64,000 nt of DNA from Nocardiopsis eucommiae (GTDB lineage Bacteria > Actinomycetota > Actinomycetes > Streptosporangiales > Streptosporangiaceae). The notes under the pieces are model-generated. The model made no database searches. It was given only the letters and a program-made list of their open reading frames with translations, and was not told the origin of the DNA. Position 1 is the stretch's first letter. Every line of letters starts with the position of its first letter. The translations under genes were made by a program, and so were the position numbers. Where the stretch lies: positions 5,518,001 to 5,582,000 of the forward strand of contig CP074402.1 in NCBI GenBank assembly GCA_018388625.1, given 5' to 3'. Of this stretch, positions 1-10,308 are shown in pieces.

Positions 1-399
1 CCTCCGCGAAGGGGCGGCCGGTGTCCGGGAGGTCGAAGGGGTGGCCAGCGGGACACTGCCGTCCACGCCCAGGCTGTCCAGGGCCGACTGGAACTGGAGG
101 TAGAACGAGGACACGGTGTGCCCCTGGAGCGGGAAGCTCGCGGTGTGCCCCTCCAGGTTCGACGCCACCAGCTCGTGACGGACGAAGTCGAAGTCCACCG
201 TGAAGACCGGGTTGCCGTCCACCAGCCCCATCGGGCGGGACGTCACGCCCGTGCCGGTCAGGTGGAAGGGCACGTGCCACCAGTGGTTGCGGCGGGGACT
301 GTGGGCCAGCCGGACCTTGCCGACGATCTGCTCGAAGCGGTGCAGGGTCTGCTTGGTGTCGTACCACTCGTCGAGCGGCAACGCGGGGAACAGCTCCAT
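1..399 (-). CDS. DUF5996 family protein, 3' end outside window
   Basis: The ATG at 399 follows an AGGAGA ribosome site. The first ~120 residues match the DUF5996 family pattern: an N-terminal ELFPALPLDEWYDTK, then a KVRLAHSPRRNHWWH block and a VDFDFVRHEL block. The family has no established function. Near position 45 the frame breaks. Adding one C restores an expected continuation, HPFDLPDTGRPFAE, which then runs off the window, so the break is probably a sequencing under-call. The gene lies 74 bases after narI on the same strand and could be read through from the nitrate reductase operon, but nothing ties it to nitrate metabolism. Confidence 0.75.
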   Translation of the reverse strand, partial: MELFPALPLDEWYDTKQTLHRFEQIVGKVRLAHSPRRNHWWHVPFHLTGTGVTSRPMGLVDGNPVFTVDFDFVRHELVASNLEGHTASFPLQGHTVSSFYLQFQSALDSLGVDGSVPLATPSTSRTPAAPSRR

Positions 400-473
400 G
401 GTGACGGTTCTCCTGGTCTGGTCACGTGGCGGCGCGTTCGCGCGGCGCCCGGGCGCGTCGTGGACCGGCCGGT

Positions 474-1232
474 TCACCAGCCCCGGCGGGCGGTACGCAC
501 CGCCTGTCCGGAGGCGGGCGAGTGCGGGTCACGCGTGCGGTAGAGGACGTAGGGACGGAACAGGTAGCCGATCGGCGCGCTGAACGCGTGCACGAGCCGG
601 GTGAACGGCAGCAGCGCGAACAGGGCCAGGCCCATGAGCGCGTGCAGCTTGTAGGGAGCCTCGGCGGCCGCCATCGCGGCCACGTCCGGTCGCAGGATCC
701 AGATCGACCGGAACCACGGCGACACCGTCTCCCGGTAGTCGCCGGAGTGCCCGCCCGCGAGCGCCACCCCGGCGAAGTAGACGGTCATGCCCAGGCCGGT
801 CACGATGGCCAGCACCAGGACCACGTACATGAGCTTGTCGTTGCGGGTGGTGGCGCTGAAGACCGGTCCGGTGGTGCGCCTGCGCCAGATGAGCAGGGTG
901 ATCCCGGCGAGCGTGCACACGCCCGCCACGATCCCCATCGACAGCGCGACGACGTGGTACGCGGTGTCGGAGACGCCCAGCGCCCTGGTCCACGTGTCCG
1001 GGACCAGCAGGCCCACCACGTGCCCGACGATCACCACGAGCAGGCCGAAGTGGAAGAGCGGGCTGCCGATCCGCAGCAGGCGGGACTCGTACAGCTCCGA
1101 GGAACGGGTGGTCCAGCCGAACCGGTCGTAGCGGTAGCGCCACACCAGCCCTCCCACCACGAGCACCAGCACCACGTACGGCAGCACGCCCCACAGGACG
1201 AGGTCGACCGGCCCCGTCGACCCGGAGCTCAC
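474..1232 (-). CDS. narI: Respiratory nitrate reductase gamma subunit NarI
   Basis: Membrane cytochrome b subunit that takes electrons from menaquinol and passes them through NarH to NarG. The 252-residue protein has about five hydrophobic segments. Histidines that could bind haem lie in the segments GSPLFHFGLLVVIVGH and YKLHALMGLALF...RLVHAF, as in NarI. The GTG start at 1232 overlaps the narJ stop as GTGA, so translation is probably coupled. Longer in-frame upstream sequence lies inside narJ and was not used. It is the last gene of narGHJI. Confidence 0.93.
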   Translation of the reverse strand: MSSGSTGPVDLVLWGVLPYVVLVLVVGGLVWRYRYDRFGWTTRSSELYESRLLRIGSPLFHFGLLVVIVGHVVGLLVPDTWTRALGVSDTAYHVVALSMGIVAGVCTLAGITLLIWRRRTTGPVFSATTRNDKLMYVVLVLAIVTGLGMTVYFAGVALAGGHSGDYRETVSPWFRSIWILRPDVAAMAAAEAPYKLHALMGLALFALLPFTRLVHAFSAPIGYLFRPYVLYRTRDPHSPASGQAVRTARRGW

Positions 1233-2019
1233 CGCGGTCGCCTGGTCACGTCGGTCAGGGGCAGCGGGACCCGGGGGCGCGCGCCGTAGGGCTCCATGCC
1301 CACGTCCTCGGCGGGAGGCCCCTGCTGGGCCAGCAGGCGCACGCGCTCCTCGTCCGCGCGGCGGGGCGCCGGCAGCGTGTGCCGGACCGCGTCGACCACC
1401 CGCGCGTAGGGCGTGCCGTGCTCCTCCAGGGACCGGGAGAGCAGGTCCAGGCCCGAGCGGAAGTCCACCAGCAGCTCCTGCCCGGCCTCGGCGTCCCCCC
1501 GGGCCGCGAACTCCAGCATGACCGCCAGGTGGTCCGGCAGCTCGCGGGCGTGCACCCGCCACCCCGCCTCGCGGTAGACCCGCTTGATCTCGGCCAGCGC
1601 GTGGCCCCGGCGCCGGGTGTCGCCGTCGGTGTAGTAGGTCATGTGGAGCGCGCGGCGGCGGCGCAGGTCGAACACGTCCACGTAGTGTTCGGCCAGTTCC
1701 AGTTCGGGCGTGCTGGAGGCGTGTTCGCAGAACTCCAGCAGGAGGGTCCGGGGCTGGCCCTTCGGCAGTTCGGCGACGGCGCGCGCGGCCAGCGGGAGCC
1801 GTTCGAAGAAGAGGGCGTCCGGGTAGCCGAGCAGGACGGACGCCGCCTGGTGGGTGACCGCCCGGGCGTGCGCCCTGCGTGCCTCCCGGCCGGCGCCGAG
1901 CCAGCCCGTGCGCCCCGGGCCGTCCGGGTCGCGGCCGTCCTGGCTCGGGATCACCGGGCGGGCGCCGAGGCCCTCGCCGGAGACGCCCCCGTGCCGTCGG
2001 TGTTGGTGTTGGTGCTCAT
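1229..2019 (-). CDS. narJ: Nitrate reductase assembly chaperone NarJ (frame break near 1989)
   Basis: Cytoplasmic chaperone for molybdenum-cofactor insertion into NarG before membrane docking. The family signature is clear: HQAASVLLGYPD near the N-terminus, then LAEHYVDVFDLRRRRALHM and TYYTDGDTRRRG. The ATG at 2019 overlaps the narH stop (ATGA) and follows AAGGGGG, but its frame ends at 1951. Adding one G to the five-G run near 1989 joins it to the NarJ frame and gives 263 residues. If no base is missing, the start would be the GTG at 1954, which lacks a good ribosome site. The ~50 N-terminal residues are low-complexity and not part of the conserved domain. Confidence 0.88.
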
Positions 2020-3801
2020 GGTCGACCCCCTTCGGGCGGCCCGGGGTCCGCGCCCCGCCCGCCGCCGTCGTCGGTACCGCCACCCCGTCGGGGTGGGAAG
2101 AGTCCTCCGGGACGACCGTTGCCGTCCCAGTTCAGCAGGTTGACGCGGCCGTCGGTCGCGGACCCCTCGGGCCCGCCCTCGCTGGTCTGGCGGTCGCGCA
2201 GGGCGTGGAAGGTCTCCACGGTGGCGGCGTCCGGGCGCCCGGAGGCCTCCCCGAAGGGGACGTCGCCCATCCCGCCCATCCCCGGGCCGCCGTCGAAGTC
2301 GAGACTGCACCCGACCTCCTCGATGACCCCCTTGTCGGCCTCGTCCACGCCGAAGGCCGTCGGCACCACGTAGCGCTCGTCGTACCTGGCCAGCGCCAGC
2401 AGCCGGTACATGTCCTCGATCTCCGCCCCGGTCATCCCGACCGCCTCGGCGATGGACTCGTCGCGCTCCTGGCCGAGGTTGATCCGGCGCATGTACGACC
2501 GCATGGCCGCCAACCGCCGCAGCACGAGGTCCACGGGCGCGGTGTCCCCCGCCGTGAACAGTTCGGCCAGGTACTCGATCGGGATGCGCAGGGCGTCGAT
2601 GGCCCCGAACAGGTGGTCGGCCTCCTCGCCGTCGTGGCCGGTCCTGGTGAGCGCGTCCACCACCGGCGACAGCGGCGGGACGTACCAGACCATCGGCATC
2701 GTCCGGAACTCCGGATGCAGCGGCAGGGCCACTCGGAAGCGCTTGGCCAGGGCGAGGATCGGGGACCTGTCGGCGGACTCCACCCAGCGGTCGGGGACGC
2801 CGTCGCGCCGGGCGGCCGCGCGCACGGCCGGGTCGGCGGGGTCGAGGAACACGTCCAGCTGCGCCTCGTAGAGGTCCCGCTCGTCCTCGACGGCCGCGGC
2901 CTCACCCACCCGGTCGGCGTCGTAGAGCACGACCCCCAGGTACCGCAGGCGCCCCACGCACGTCTCCGAGCAGATGGTGGGCATGCCCACCTCCACGCGC
3001 GGGTAGCAGAAGGTGCACTTCTCGGCCTTGCCCGTCCTGTGGTTGAAGTAGATCTTCTTGTACGGGCAGGCGGTGACGCACATGCGCCAGCCCCGGCAGC
3101 GGTCCTGGTCCACGAGCACGATGCCGTCCTCGACCCGCTTGTACAGCGCCCCGCTCGGGCAGGCGGCCACGCAGGTGGGGTTGAGGCAGTGCTCGCAGAT
3201 GCGCGGCAGGTAGAACATGAAGGTCTCCTCGAAGGAGAGCTTCACCTTGTCCCCGAGCCTGCGCACGATCGGGTCCTGGGAGGCGAGTTCGGGGCCGCCG
3301 CCCAGGTCGTCGTCCCAGTTGGCGCTCCAGCTCACCCGCATGGGCTTGCCGGTGAGCGCCGAACGCGGGCTGGCCACGGGGAAGTCGTCGCCCAGGGGCG
3401 CGTTGGTCAGGGTCTCGTAGTCGTAGGTCCAGGGTTCGTAGTAGTCCTGGATGGAGGGCATGACCGGGTTGGCGAAGATGGTCGCGAGCCGCTTGATCCG
3501 CCCGCCCGCGCGCGGCACGAGCCGACCGTCGGGGCGACGGACCCAGCCGCCCTTCCACCGCTCCTGGTCCTCGTAGGTGCGGGGTACCCCTGGCCGGGCC
3601 GGGTCTCGACGTTGTTGAACCACGCGTACTCGACACCGCTCCGGTTGGTCCACGCCTGCTTGCAGGTGACCGAGCAGGTGTGGCACCCGATGCACTTGTC
3701 GAGGTTCATGACCATGGCGACCTGCGCCATGACCCTGCCGATCGGCCTCCCTCCGAGTCCCGGGTGGCTCCGCCCGTCCGCTCCCGGCTCCGCTCCGTCA
3801 T
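2016..3801 (-). CDS. narH: Nitrate reductase beta subunit NarH (two frame breaks)
   Basis: Iron-sulfur subunit carrying electrons from NarI to NarG. Ferredoxin-type cysteine clusters are visible: KCIGCHTCSVTCK, EHCLNPTCVAACPSGA, CRGWRMCVTACPYKK and CTFCYPR...CSETCVG. The CRGW cysteine-to-tryptophan variant is typical of the NarH 3Fe-4S site. The ATG at 3801 overlaps the narG stop as ATGA behind a strong GGAGGT, but missing bases near 3750 and 3581 split the frame. Repairing both gives about 595 residues with a ~24-residue N-terminal extension before MAQVAMVMNLDK. A start at ATG 3730 is the alternative. Both breaks sit at short G/C runs, so sequencing error is likely. Confidence 0.92.
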
Positions 3802-6800
3802 CAGTACCGCACCTCCGTCGTCCGCTTGCGCACGACCGTGACCTCGTCGCGCTGGTTCCCGGTCGGGCCGAGGTAGTTGAAGGCGTAGGTGAACTGGGCG
3901 TAGCCGCCGATCAGGTGGGTCGGCTTGACCAGCAGGCGGGTGAGCGAGTTGTGGATGCCGCCGCGACGTCCGGTGGTCTCCGTCTTCGGCACGTCGATGG
4001 TCCGCTCCTGGGCGTGGTGCATGTACACCGTGCCGGTCGGCATGCGGTGCGAGACCACCAGGCGCGCGGCGACGACCCCGTTCCGGTTGACCGCCTCGAC
4101 CCAGTCGTTGTCGGCCGCCTCGATCGCCTCGGCGTCGGCCACGCTCATCCAGATCGTGGGGCCGCCCCGGGACAGGGTCTGCATGAGCAGGTTGTCCTGG
4201 TACTCCGAGTGGATCGACCACTTGGAGTGCGGGGTCAGGTAGCGCACGACCACCTCGCGCTGTCCGGTCGGGCCGATCCGGGGCTCCCCGAACAGGCGGC
4301 CCATGTCCAGCGGGGGCCGGTAGACCGGCAGGGCCTCACCGAACTCGTGCATCCAGTCGTGGTCCAGGTAGAAGTGCTGGCGACCGGTGAGCGTGTGCCA
4401 GGGCTTGTCGTGCTCGACGTTGATGGTGAAGGGCGAGTACCGGCGGTCGGCGGCCTCCTTGCCGGACCACTCGGGGCTGCTTCCCACCGGGGTCGGGCCG
4501 TGCCGCGCGTCGTCGAAGACCACCCGGCGCCCCTCGGCGTGGTGGATCAGCTCGTCCATGTCGGTGCCGGTGCGCGCGGCCAGGCGTTCGAACCCCTGCG
4601 CGGCGAGGCGTCCGTTGCTGGTGCCGGACAGGGCGAGGATCATCTCGCAGGCCTTGACGTCGGTGTCCAGGGAGGGGCGGCCGTCAGCGACCCCGCCGCG
4701 CACGGTGCCGTTGCGCTGGCGCAGCCACTCGACCTCCTCGTCCGGGGTGAACGACACACCCTTGACGGGGAGCCCCTTCCCCTCGGCCAGCGGGCCGAGC
4801 GCAGCGAGCTTCTGGGCCACCGCCGAGTAGTTCCGGCGGACCGGGACGATGTTCGGCATGGTCCTCCCGGGGACCGGCCGCTCCCCCGCCGCCTTCCAGT
4901 CCGTCGGCACCCCGTGCGGCTGGGCGAGCTCCCCCTCGGTGTCGTGCTGGTGGGGCACCGCGACCAGGTCGGTGACCTCGCCCAGATGGTCCGCGGCCAG
5001 TTCGCTGAACACCTTCGCCAGCGCGTGGAAGGTGTCGAAGTCGGTGCGGGTCTCCCACGGGGGTCGATCGCCGGGTTGAAGGCGTGCACGAAGGGGTGCA
5101 TGTCCGTGGTGGAGAGGTCGTGCTTCTCGTACCAGGTGGCGGCGGGCAGCACGATGTCGGACAGCAGCGTGGAGCTGGTCATCCGGAAGTCCAGGGTGAG
5201 CAGCAGGTCGAGTTTGCCCTCGGGGACCTCATCCCGCCAGGTCACGTCCTCGGGCCGGTCGTCCGGTCCGGCGGGCTCCGACCGCAGGTTGGAGTGCGTG
5301 CCCAGCAGGTGCTTCAGGAAGTACTCGTTGCCCTTGGCGGAGGAACCGAACAGGTTGGACCGCCACAGCGTGAGGGTGCGGGGCCAGTTCTTCGGGTCGT
5401 CCGGGTCCTCGGCGGCGAACCGCAGCGTGCCGTCCTGGAGCTGGTCGGCCACGTACTCGGCGGGGTCCCGGTCCCGTTCGACCGCCTCCTTGCCGAGCTG
5501 GATCGGGTTGCGGTTGAAGGTCGGGTAGGACGGCATCCAGCCCATCCGGGCCGAGGCCGCCACGAGGTCGGCGGTGTGCTGCCCGCGGACCCGCCCGGGC
5601 CCGAGGGGGGACATGAGGGCGTCGGCCCGGTAGGTGTCGTAGCGCCACTGGTCGGTGTGGGAGTACCAGTAAGAGGTCCCGGCCATGAAGCGCGGCGGGC
5701 GCGACCAGTCCATGCCCGAGGCGTAGGCGGCCCAGCCGGTGGCCGTACGGCACTTCTCCTGGCCCACGTAGTGCGCCCATCCGCCGCCGTTGACCCCCTG
5801 GCAGCCGGTGAGCAGCAGCAGGGAGAGGAAGGCGCGGTAGGCGTTCTCCCCGTGGAACCACTGGTTGGTCCCTGCGCCCAGCACGATCATGGCCCGGCCG
5901 CCGCTGGCCTCGGCGGTGTCGGCGAACTCGCGGGCGATGCGCACGGCGCGGTCGGCGGGGACGGAGGTCAGGGCCTCCTGCCAGGCCGGGGTGCAGGCGG
6001 CGCCCGGGTCGTCGTACCCGTCCGGCCAGACACCGGGCAGACCGGGGCGGGACACCCCGTACTGGGCCAGGACCAGGTCGAACACGGTGGTCACCAGGCG
6101 GTCACCCACCCTGCGGACGGGCACGCCCCGGGTGTCGACCTCGGCCGTGCCGTCGGGGGTGTCGAAGCGGGGCAGGGCGATCTCCGCCGCCTCGGCGCCC
6201 TCGGCGTAGAAGGTGAGTTCGGGGACGCGGCCCTCCAGGTCCAGGTTCCACTTCCCCTCGCCGTCCGCGCCCCAGCGGTGGCCGACGGTGCCGTTGGGGG
6301 CGACCGGCGCGTCCTCCCCTTCCGGCCAGAAGACGGGCTTCCAGTCGGGGTTGGCCTCGTCCGTGTTGCCCGGCAGATCCGAGGCGGTGAGGAACTTGCC
6401 GGGCACGAACCGGCCGTCCCGCCGGTCCAGGGTCACGAGGAAGGGCAGGTCCGTGTAGGTGCGCGCGTACTCGGTGAAGCGCGGCGTGGGCCGTTCGACG
6501 AAGCGCTCCCTGAGGATCACGTGCCCCATGGCCATCGCCAGGGCGCCGTCCGTGCCCGGGTGCGGCGCCAGCCACTCGTCGGCGAACTTGGCGGCGTCGT
6601 TGAAGTCCGGGGCGACCACCACGACCTTCTGGCCCCGGTAGCGGGCCTCGGCCATCCAGTGGGCGTCCGGAGTGCGGGTCACCGGGACGTTGGAACCCCA
6701 CAGCACGAGGTAGGCGGCGTCCCACCAGTCCCCGGACTCGGGGACGTCGGTCTGGTCGCCGAACACCTGCGGGGAGGCCACCGGCAGGTCCGCGTACCAG

Positions 6801-7483
6801 TCGTAGAACGACAGCATCGAGCCGCCGAGCAGGTTGACGAACCGGGCGCCCACACCGTGCGAGACCATCGACATCGCGGGGATCGGGGAGAACCCGGCGA
6901 TCCGGTCGGGACCGTACTCCCTGATGGTCAGGACGTGCGCGGCCGCCGCGATCTCCAGGGCCTCCTCCCAGGTGGTGCGGACCAGCCCACCCTTGCCCCG
7001 CGCCCGCTGGTAGCGGCGGCGCCGCTCGGGGTCGGTGGTGATCTCCTCCCACGCGAGGACCGGGTCACCCAGCCGCTCGCGGGCCTCCCGGTACATCTCC
7101 ACGAGAACGCCGCGCGCGTAGGGATAGCGCACCCGGGTCGGAGAATAGGTGTACCAGGAAAAGGCTGCGCCGCGCGGGCACCCCCGGGGTTCGTACTCGG
7201 GGCGGTCCGGACCGACCGATGGATAATCCGTCGCCTGAGTTTCCCAGGTGATGATTCCGTCTTTGACATAAACATCCCAGGAACAGGATCCCGTGCAGTT
7301 CACCCCGTGGGTGGAACGCACCACCCGGTCGTGGCTCCACCGGTCCCGATAGAACACGTCACCCTGGCGTCCACCGTGCCTGACCTGGGCACGGTCCCCG
7401 TCGAGAGGCTCCGAACGGGTCAGGTAGTTTCCCAAACGGAGAAGGCTGTCGCCCGCTCCCGTGCGTTTACTCCGTGCCGCCAT
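3801..7483 (-). CDS. narG: Respiratory nitrate reductase alpha subunit NarG (frame break near 5061)
   Basis: Catalytic molybdenum bis-MGD subunit reducing nitrate to nitrite. The repaired protein is about 1,227 residues, the usual NarG size. Near the N-terminus HGVNCTGSCSWDVYVKDG carries the 4Fe-4S ligands, followed by the RGCPRGAAFSWY block. Central parts include GANTNQWF-like GAGTNQWFHGENAYR and VNGGGWAHYVGQEK, typical of NarG. The C-terminal part holds HSKWSIHSEYQDN and VEAVNRNGV. The ATG at 7483 follows a GAGGTG site. Adding one C to the run at 5059-5063 restores FNPAIDPPWETRTD across the break. No twin-arginine secretion signal is evident, so it is the cytoplasm-facing type. First gene of narGHJI, divergent from narK. 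Confidence 0.95.
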
Positions 7484-7646
7484 AAGGAAAACACCTCGTT
7501 TGCCCGCCCGTTGCCCGGGGCGCGGGGAGAAAGCCCAGCTCCGACCACATTCCGTTAATGAATATGCCTGTTCCGGCACGGATGTCACGTTTCCCACACC
7601 GCAAGAGGCGACAATCGCCGTCAGACCGACTGACGAAGGAGCCGTA
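7484..7646. promoter_or_regulatory. Divergent narG/narK control region
   Basis: These 163 bases separate the oppositely directed narG and narK starts and must hold both promoters. The stretch is locally AT-richer around 7550-7570. I do not see a clear FNR-type or GlnR-type palindrome, so the regulator cannot be named. Confidence 0.5.
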
Positions 7647-8839
7647 ATGCGTGCGGAAGCTGGGGAGCGGACGACCCGTTCCGGAACCGCGGGCGGCAAC
7701 CTCGCCCTGGCCACGGCGGCGTTCGCGCTGACCTTCTGGGCCTGGAACCTGATCGGCCCGCTGTCACGGAGCTACAGCGAGGACCTGGGCCTGACGCCCA
7801 CGCAGACGTCGATCCTGGTGGCATTCCCCGTGCTGGTCGGCTCGCTGGGGCGCATCCCGGTGGGCACCCTGACCGACCGCTACGGCGGCCGGGTGATGTT
7901 CACGGCCATCTGCCTGCTCAGCATCGTGCCGACCCTCCTGGTCGGGCTGTCCGCGAACTCGTACCCGATGCTGCTGGTCTGGGGCTTCTTCCTGGGGATC
8001 GCGGGCACCTCCTTCGCCATCGGCATCCCGTTCGTCAACGCCTGGTACCAGGCCGGGCGACGCGGGTTCGCCACGGGCGTGTTCGGCGCGGGCATGGGCG
8101 GCACGGCGCTGTCGGCCTTCCTGACCCCGCGCCTGGTCGAGGCCATGGGCGTGCTCACCACCCACCTGCTCATGTGCGTGGCCCTCGCCGCGATGGGCGC
8201 GGTCATGTGGCTGTTCGCCCGGAACTCACCCGAGTGGAGTCCGCGGACCGAGCCCGCCCTTCCCCGCCTGCGCGAGGCACTGGCCCTCCGCGCCACCTGG
8301 CAGGCCTCGGCGCTCTACGCGCTCGTGTTCGGCGGCTTCGTCGCCTTCTCCACCTACCTGCCGACCCTGCTGACCACGGCCTACGACTTCGCGCAGACCG
8401 ACGCGGGCATGCGCACCGCCGGGTTCGCCGTGGCGGCGGTCGTCGCCCGTCCGGTCGGCGGTGTGCTGTCGGACCGGATCGGACCGGTGAAGGTCTGTCT
8501 GATCTCCTTCTTCGGCACGTGCGCGTTCGCCGTCGTCCTCGCGCTGCACCCCCGGCGGAGTTCCCGGCGGGGCTGTCGTTCGTGCTGATCGCGCTGACCC
8601 TGGGGCTGGGCACCGGCGCGGTGTTCGCCCTGGTCGCCAAGCTCGTGGACCCGTCCCGCGTGGGTACGGTCACCGGTCTGGTGGGCGCCGCCGGTGGCCT
8701 GGGCGGCTACTTCCCGCCGCTGCTCATGGGCGTGGTGTACCAGGCCACGGGCGCGTACACGCTGGGCTTCGTCCTGCTCGCCGTGGTCGCGCTGATCGTG
8801 GCCCTGTACACCACGCGGGCCTTCCGGGACGTCACCTGA
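7647..8839 (+). CDS. narK: NarK-type nitrate/nitrite MFS transporter (frame break near 8551)
   Basis: Inner-membrane transporter of the major facilitator superfamily, expected to import nitrate or export nitrite. The ATG at 7647 follows AAGGAG. Hydrophobic segments number about twelve over ~397 residues. NarK-family marks include FWAWNLIGPLS in the first helix, GRIPVGTLTDRYGGR in the helix 2-3 loop and GIAGTSFAIGIPFVN with a glycine-rich GVFGAGMGGTALSAF. The frame breaks at a C run (8549-8553). One more C gives LHPPAEFPAGLSF and continues to the TGA at 8839. Its divergent placement from narGHJI supports nitrate as substrate. Confidence 0.92.
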
Positions 8840-8851
8840 GGTTCACGGCGC

Positions 8852-9577
8852 TCACAGCGCCGCGAGGTCCCGGGCACGGACCAGGACCGCCGACCGGTTG
8901 CCGACCTTCACCCGTTCCAGCGCCCGCACGCCCTCGGGCAGCGGCACCCGGCGGGTCCGCGCCGTCACGACCACCACCGCGCTCCGGGGTAGGGTCCGCC
9001 CCATCGAGGCGAGCAGCGCCCTGATCGGGTCGTCGGGGACGTTCCCCTCCCAGTGGGTCATCTCCCCGTAGGGGACATCCGTGATCACGAGGTCGGCGTC
9101 GACCGGATCGGTGGCCGTGAAGACGTCGACCACCCCGGACTCGTGCGGGAGGTCCCCGCCCATGGCGGCCAGCCCGGCGGCCAGGTCGCGGGCGGACTCG
9201 GCCCGTTCCACGAACGCCACCCGGCCGAAGTCCCGTGCCGAACGGCGCAGCTCGCGCTCCCGTTCGGCCAGGCCCTCGGCGGTCAGCAGCTCCAGGTTGC
9301 GGGCGGCGATGGCCACCGCGTCCCCGTCCACGTCCGTGGCGCGCACGTGCGTGAGCCGGTCGCGGTGGAGCAGCCCCAGCACGGCCACCAGGTACCCGCT
9401 GCCGCAGCAGGGGTCCCACAGCCGCACCCGGTCGCCCTCCACGTGCACCATGGCCCGCTGGAGGAGCTCACTCGCCAGTCTCACGGGGAAACCCGGGTAG
9501 CCGGGCGCGGACCGCAACACCTGCCCGCTCGCCAAGGCCGAGTGGTCCGTACGCTCGGTGGCGTACCGGTAGCTCAC
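8852..9577 (-). CDS. AviRa-like 23S rRNA methyltransferase
   Basis: Class I SAM-dependent methyltransferase of about 241 residues that closely resembles AviRa, the avilamycin/orthosomycin-resistance enzyme that methylates a guanosine in 23S rRNA. Visible blocks: QVLRSAPGYPGFPVRLA, the SAM motif LWDPCCGSGYLVAVLGLL, the acidic ATDVDGDAVAIAARN, and the catalytic-region DVPYGEMTHWEGNVP. The C-terminal ALERVKVGNRSAVLVRA is also shared. The GTG at 9577 sits behind AGGGGGG. A longer in-frame reading upstream would run through a tRNA gene and is rejected. No orthosomycin biosynthetic gene is in the window, so it may give intrinsic resistance or serve as a housekeeping rRNA methylase. Confidence 0.88.
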   Translation of the reverse strand: MSYRYATERTDHSALASGQVLRSAPGYPGFPVRLASELLQRAMVHVEGDRVRLWDPCCGSGYLVAVLGLLHRDRLTHVRATDVDGDAVAIAARNLELLTAEGLAERERELRRSARDFGRVAFVERAESARDLAAGLAAMGGDLPHESGVVDVFTATDPVDADLVITDVPYGEMTHWEGNVPDDPIRALLASMGRTLPRSAVVVVTARTRRVPLPEGVRALERVKVGNRSAVLVRARDLAAL

Positions 9578-9606
9578 AACTGTCCCCCCTGTCACCCAGA
9601 CAACGA

Positions 9607-9639
9607 CGAAGGCCCGGTGTCTGGGACACCGGGCCTTCG
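9607..9639 (-). terminator. Perfect hairpin after tRNA-Asp
   Basis: The arms cgaaggcccggtgtc and gacaccgggccttcg pair perfectly over 15 bp around a 3-base loop. The hairpin lies 6 bases beyond the 3' end of the minus-strand tRNA-Asp, so it most likely ends that transcript. It also falls upstream of the AviRa gene start. Confidence 0.8.
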
Positions 9640-9645
9640 ATGATG

Positions 9646-9720
9646 CGGTCCTGACGGGATTTGAACCCGCGGCCTCCACCTTGACAGGGTGGCGAGCACT
9701 CCTAACTGCTCCACAGGACC
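9646..9720 (-). tRNA. tRNA-Asp (GTC), copy 1
   Basis: A 75-base cloverleaf. The acceptor arms GGTCCTG and CAGGACC pair, the anticodon arm is CCACC-CTGTCAA-GGTGG with anticodon GTC, and the T arm is GCGGG-TTCAAAT-CCCGT. CCA is not encoded. The body is identical to the copy at 13203-13277. Confidence 0.95.
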
Positions 9721-9819
9721 TCGTTGCAAGAACAACTCTAGCGCGACTTTGGAGCACTTCGTACCGGGGTCGACCTAGAGTGGCTCACGACGCACCCGAA
9801 CCCGTGAGAGGACCACCGC

Positions 9820-10223
9820 GTGAGCGACTCGTCCGCCCCCTTCCCTCCGGCCCCGACTCCACGCGGGTCGACCGTTGGCTGTGGGCGGTACGCCTCACCA
9901 AGACCCGCGCCGACGCCGCTCAGGCCTGTCGCGGAGGGCACGTGCGCGTCAACGACCGCCCCGCGAAACCGGCCACGGTGGTGAAGGTCGGCGACCAGAT
10001 CCGGGTGCGCCTGCACGGCACCACCCGCGTCGTCGACGTGAGCCACGTCATCGTGAAGAGGGTCGGCGCCCCGACCGCGGCCCGCTGCTACGTGGACCGC
10101 ACCCCCGCGCAGCCGCCCCAGGCCACCGCGCCGGTGATCCGCCGGGACCGTGGCGCGGGCCGCCCCACCAAACGGGACCGCCGCCAGCTGGACCGGCTCC
10201 GCACAGAGTTCCCACCCGCCTGA
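9820..10223 (+). CDS. S4-domain RNA-binding protein (HslR-like), frame break near 9852
   Basis: Small basic S4 protein. The S4 fold is seen as TRVDRWLWAVRLTKTRADAA, then CRGGHVRVNDRPAKPATVVK and VGDQIRVRL, which is the pattern of the Hsp15/HslR ribosome-associated family that acts on stalled 50S subunits. The GTG at 9820 follows GAGAGGA but its frame needs one more C in the run at 9851-9854 to reach the S4 domain. With that base the protein has 134 residues. The ~50-residue tail is rich in Arg and Pro. Confidence 0.85.
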
Positions 10224-10308
10224 CCCCGGAGTCCGCGAACCCTGGCGTCCACCGCTTCCCTGAGCGAGGATGGAAGGGACCCCCTTGGCTTTCGTGCGGA
10301 GACGAACC

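Noticed and set aside
1854..7558. Very long plus-strand open frames (up to ~1,200 codons) opposite narGHJ
   Set aside because: They are antisense shadows of high-GC genes, with Val/Gly/Arg/Asp-repetitive composition, no ribosome site and no family pattern. The minus strand encodes clear NarG, NarH and NarJ.
8852..9757. Longer 301-residue version of the AviRa-like protein
   Set aside because: The extension would be translated through the tRNA-Asp gene and a terminator; GTG 9577 has a good ribosome site.
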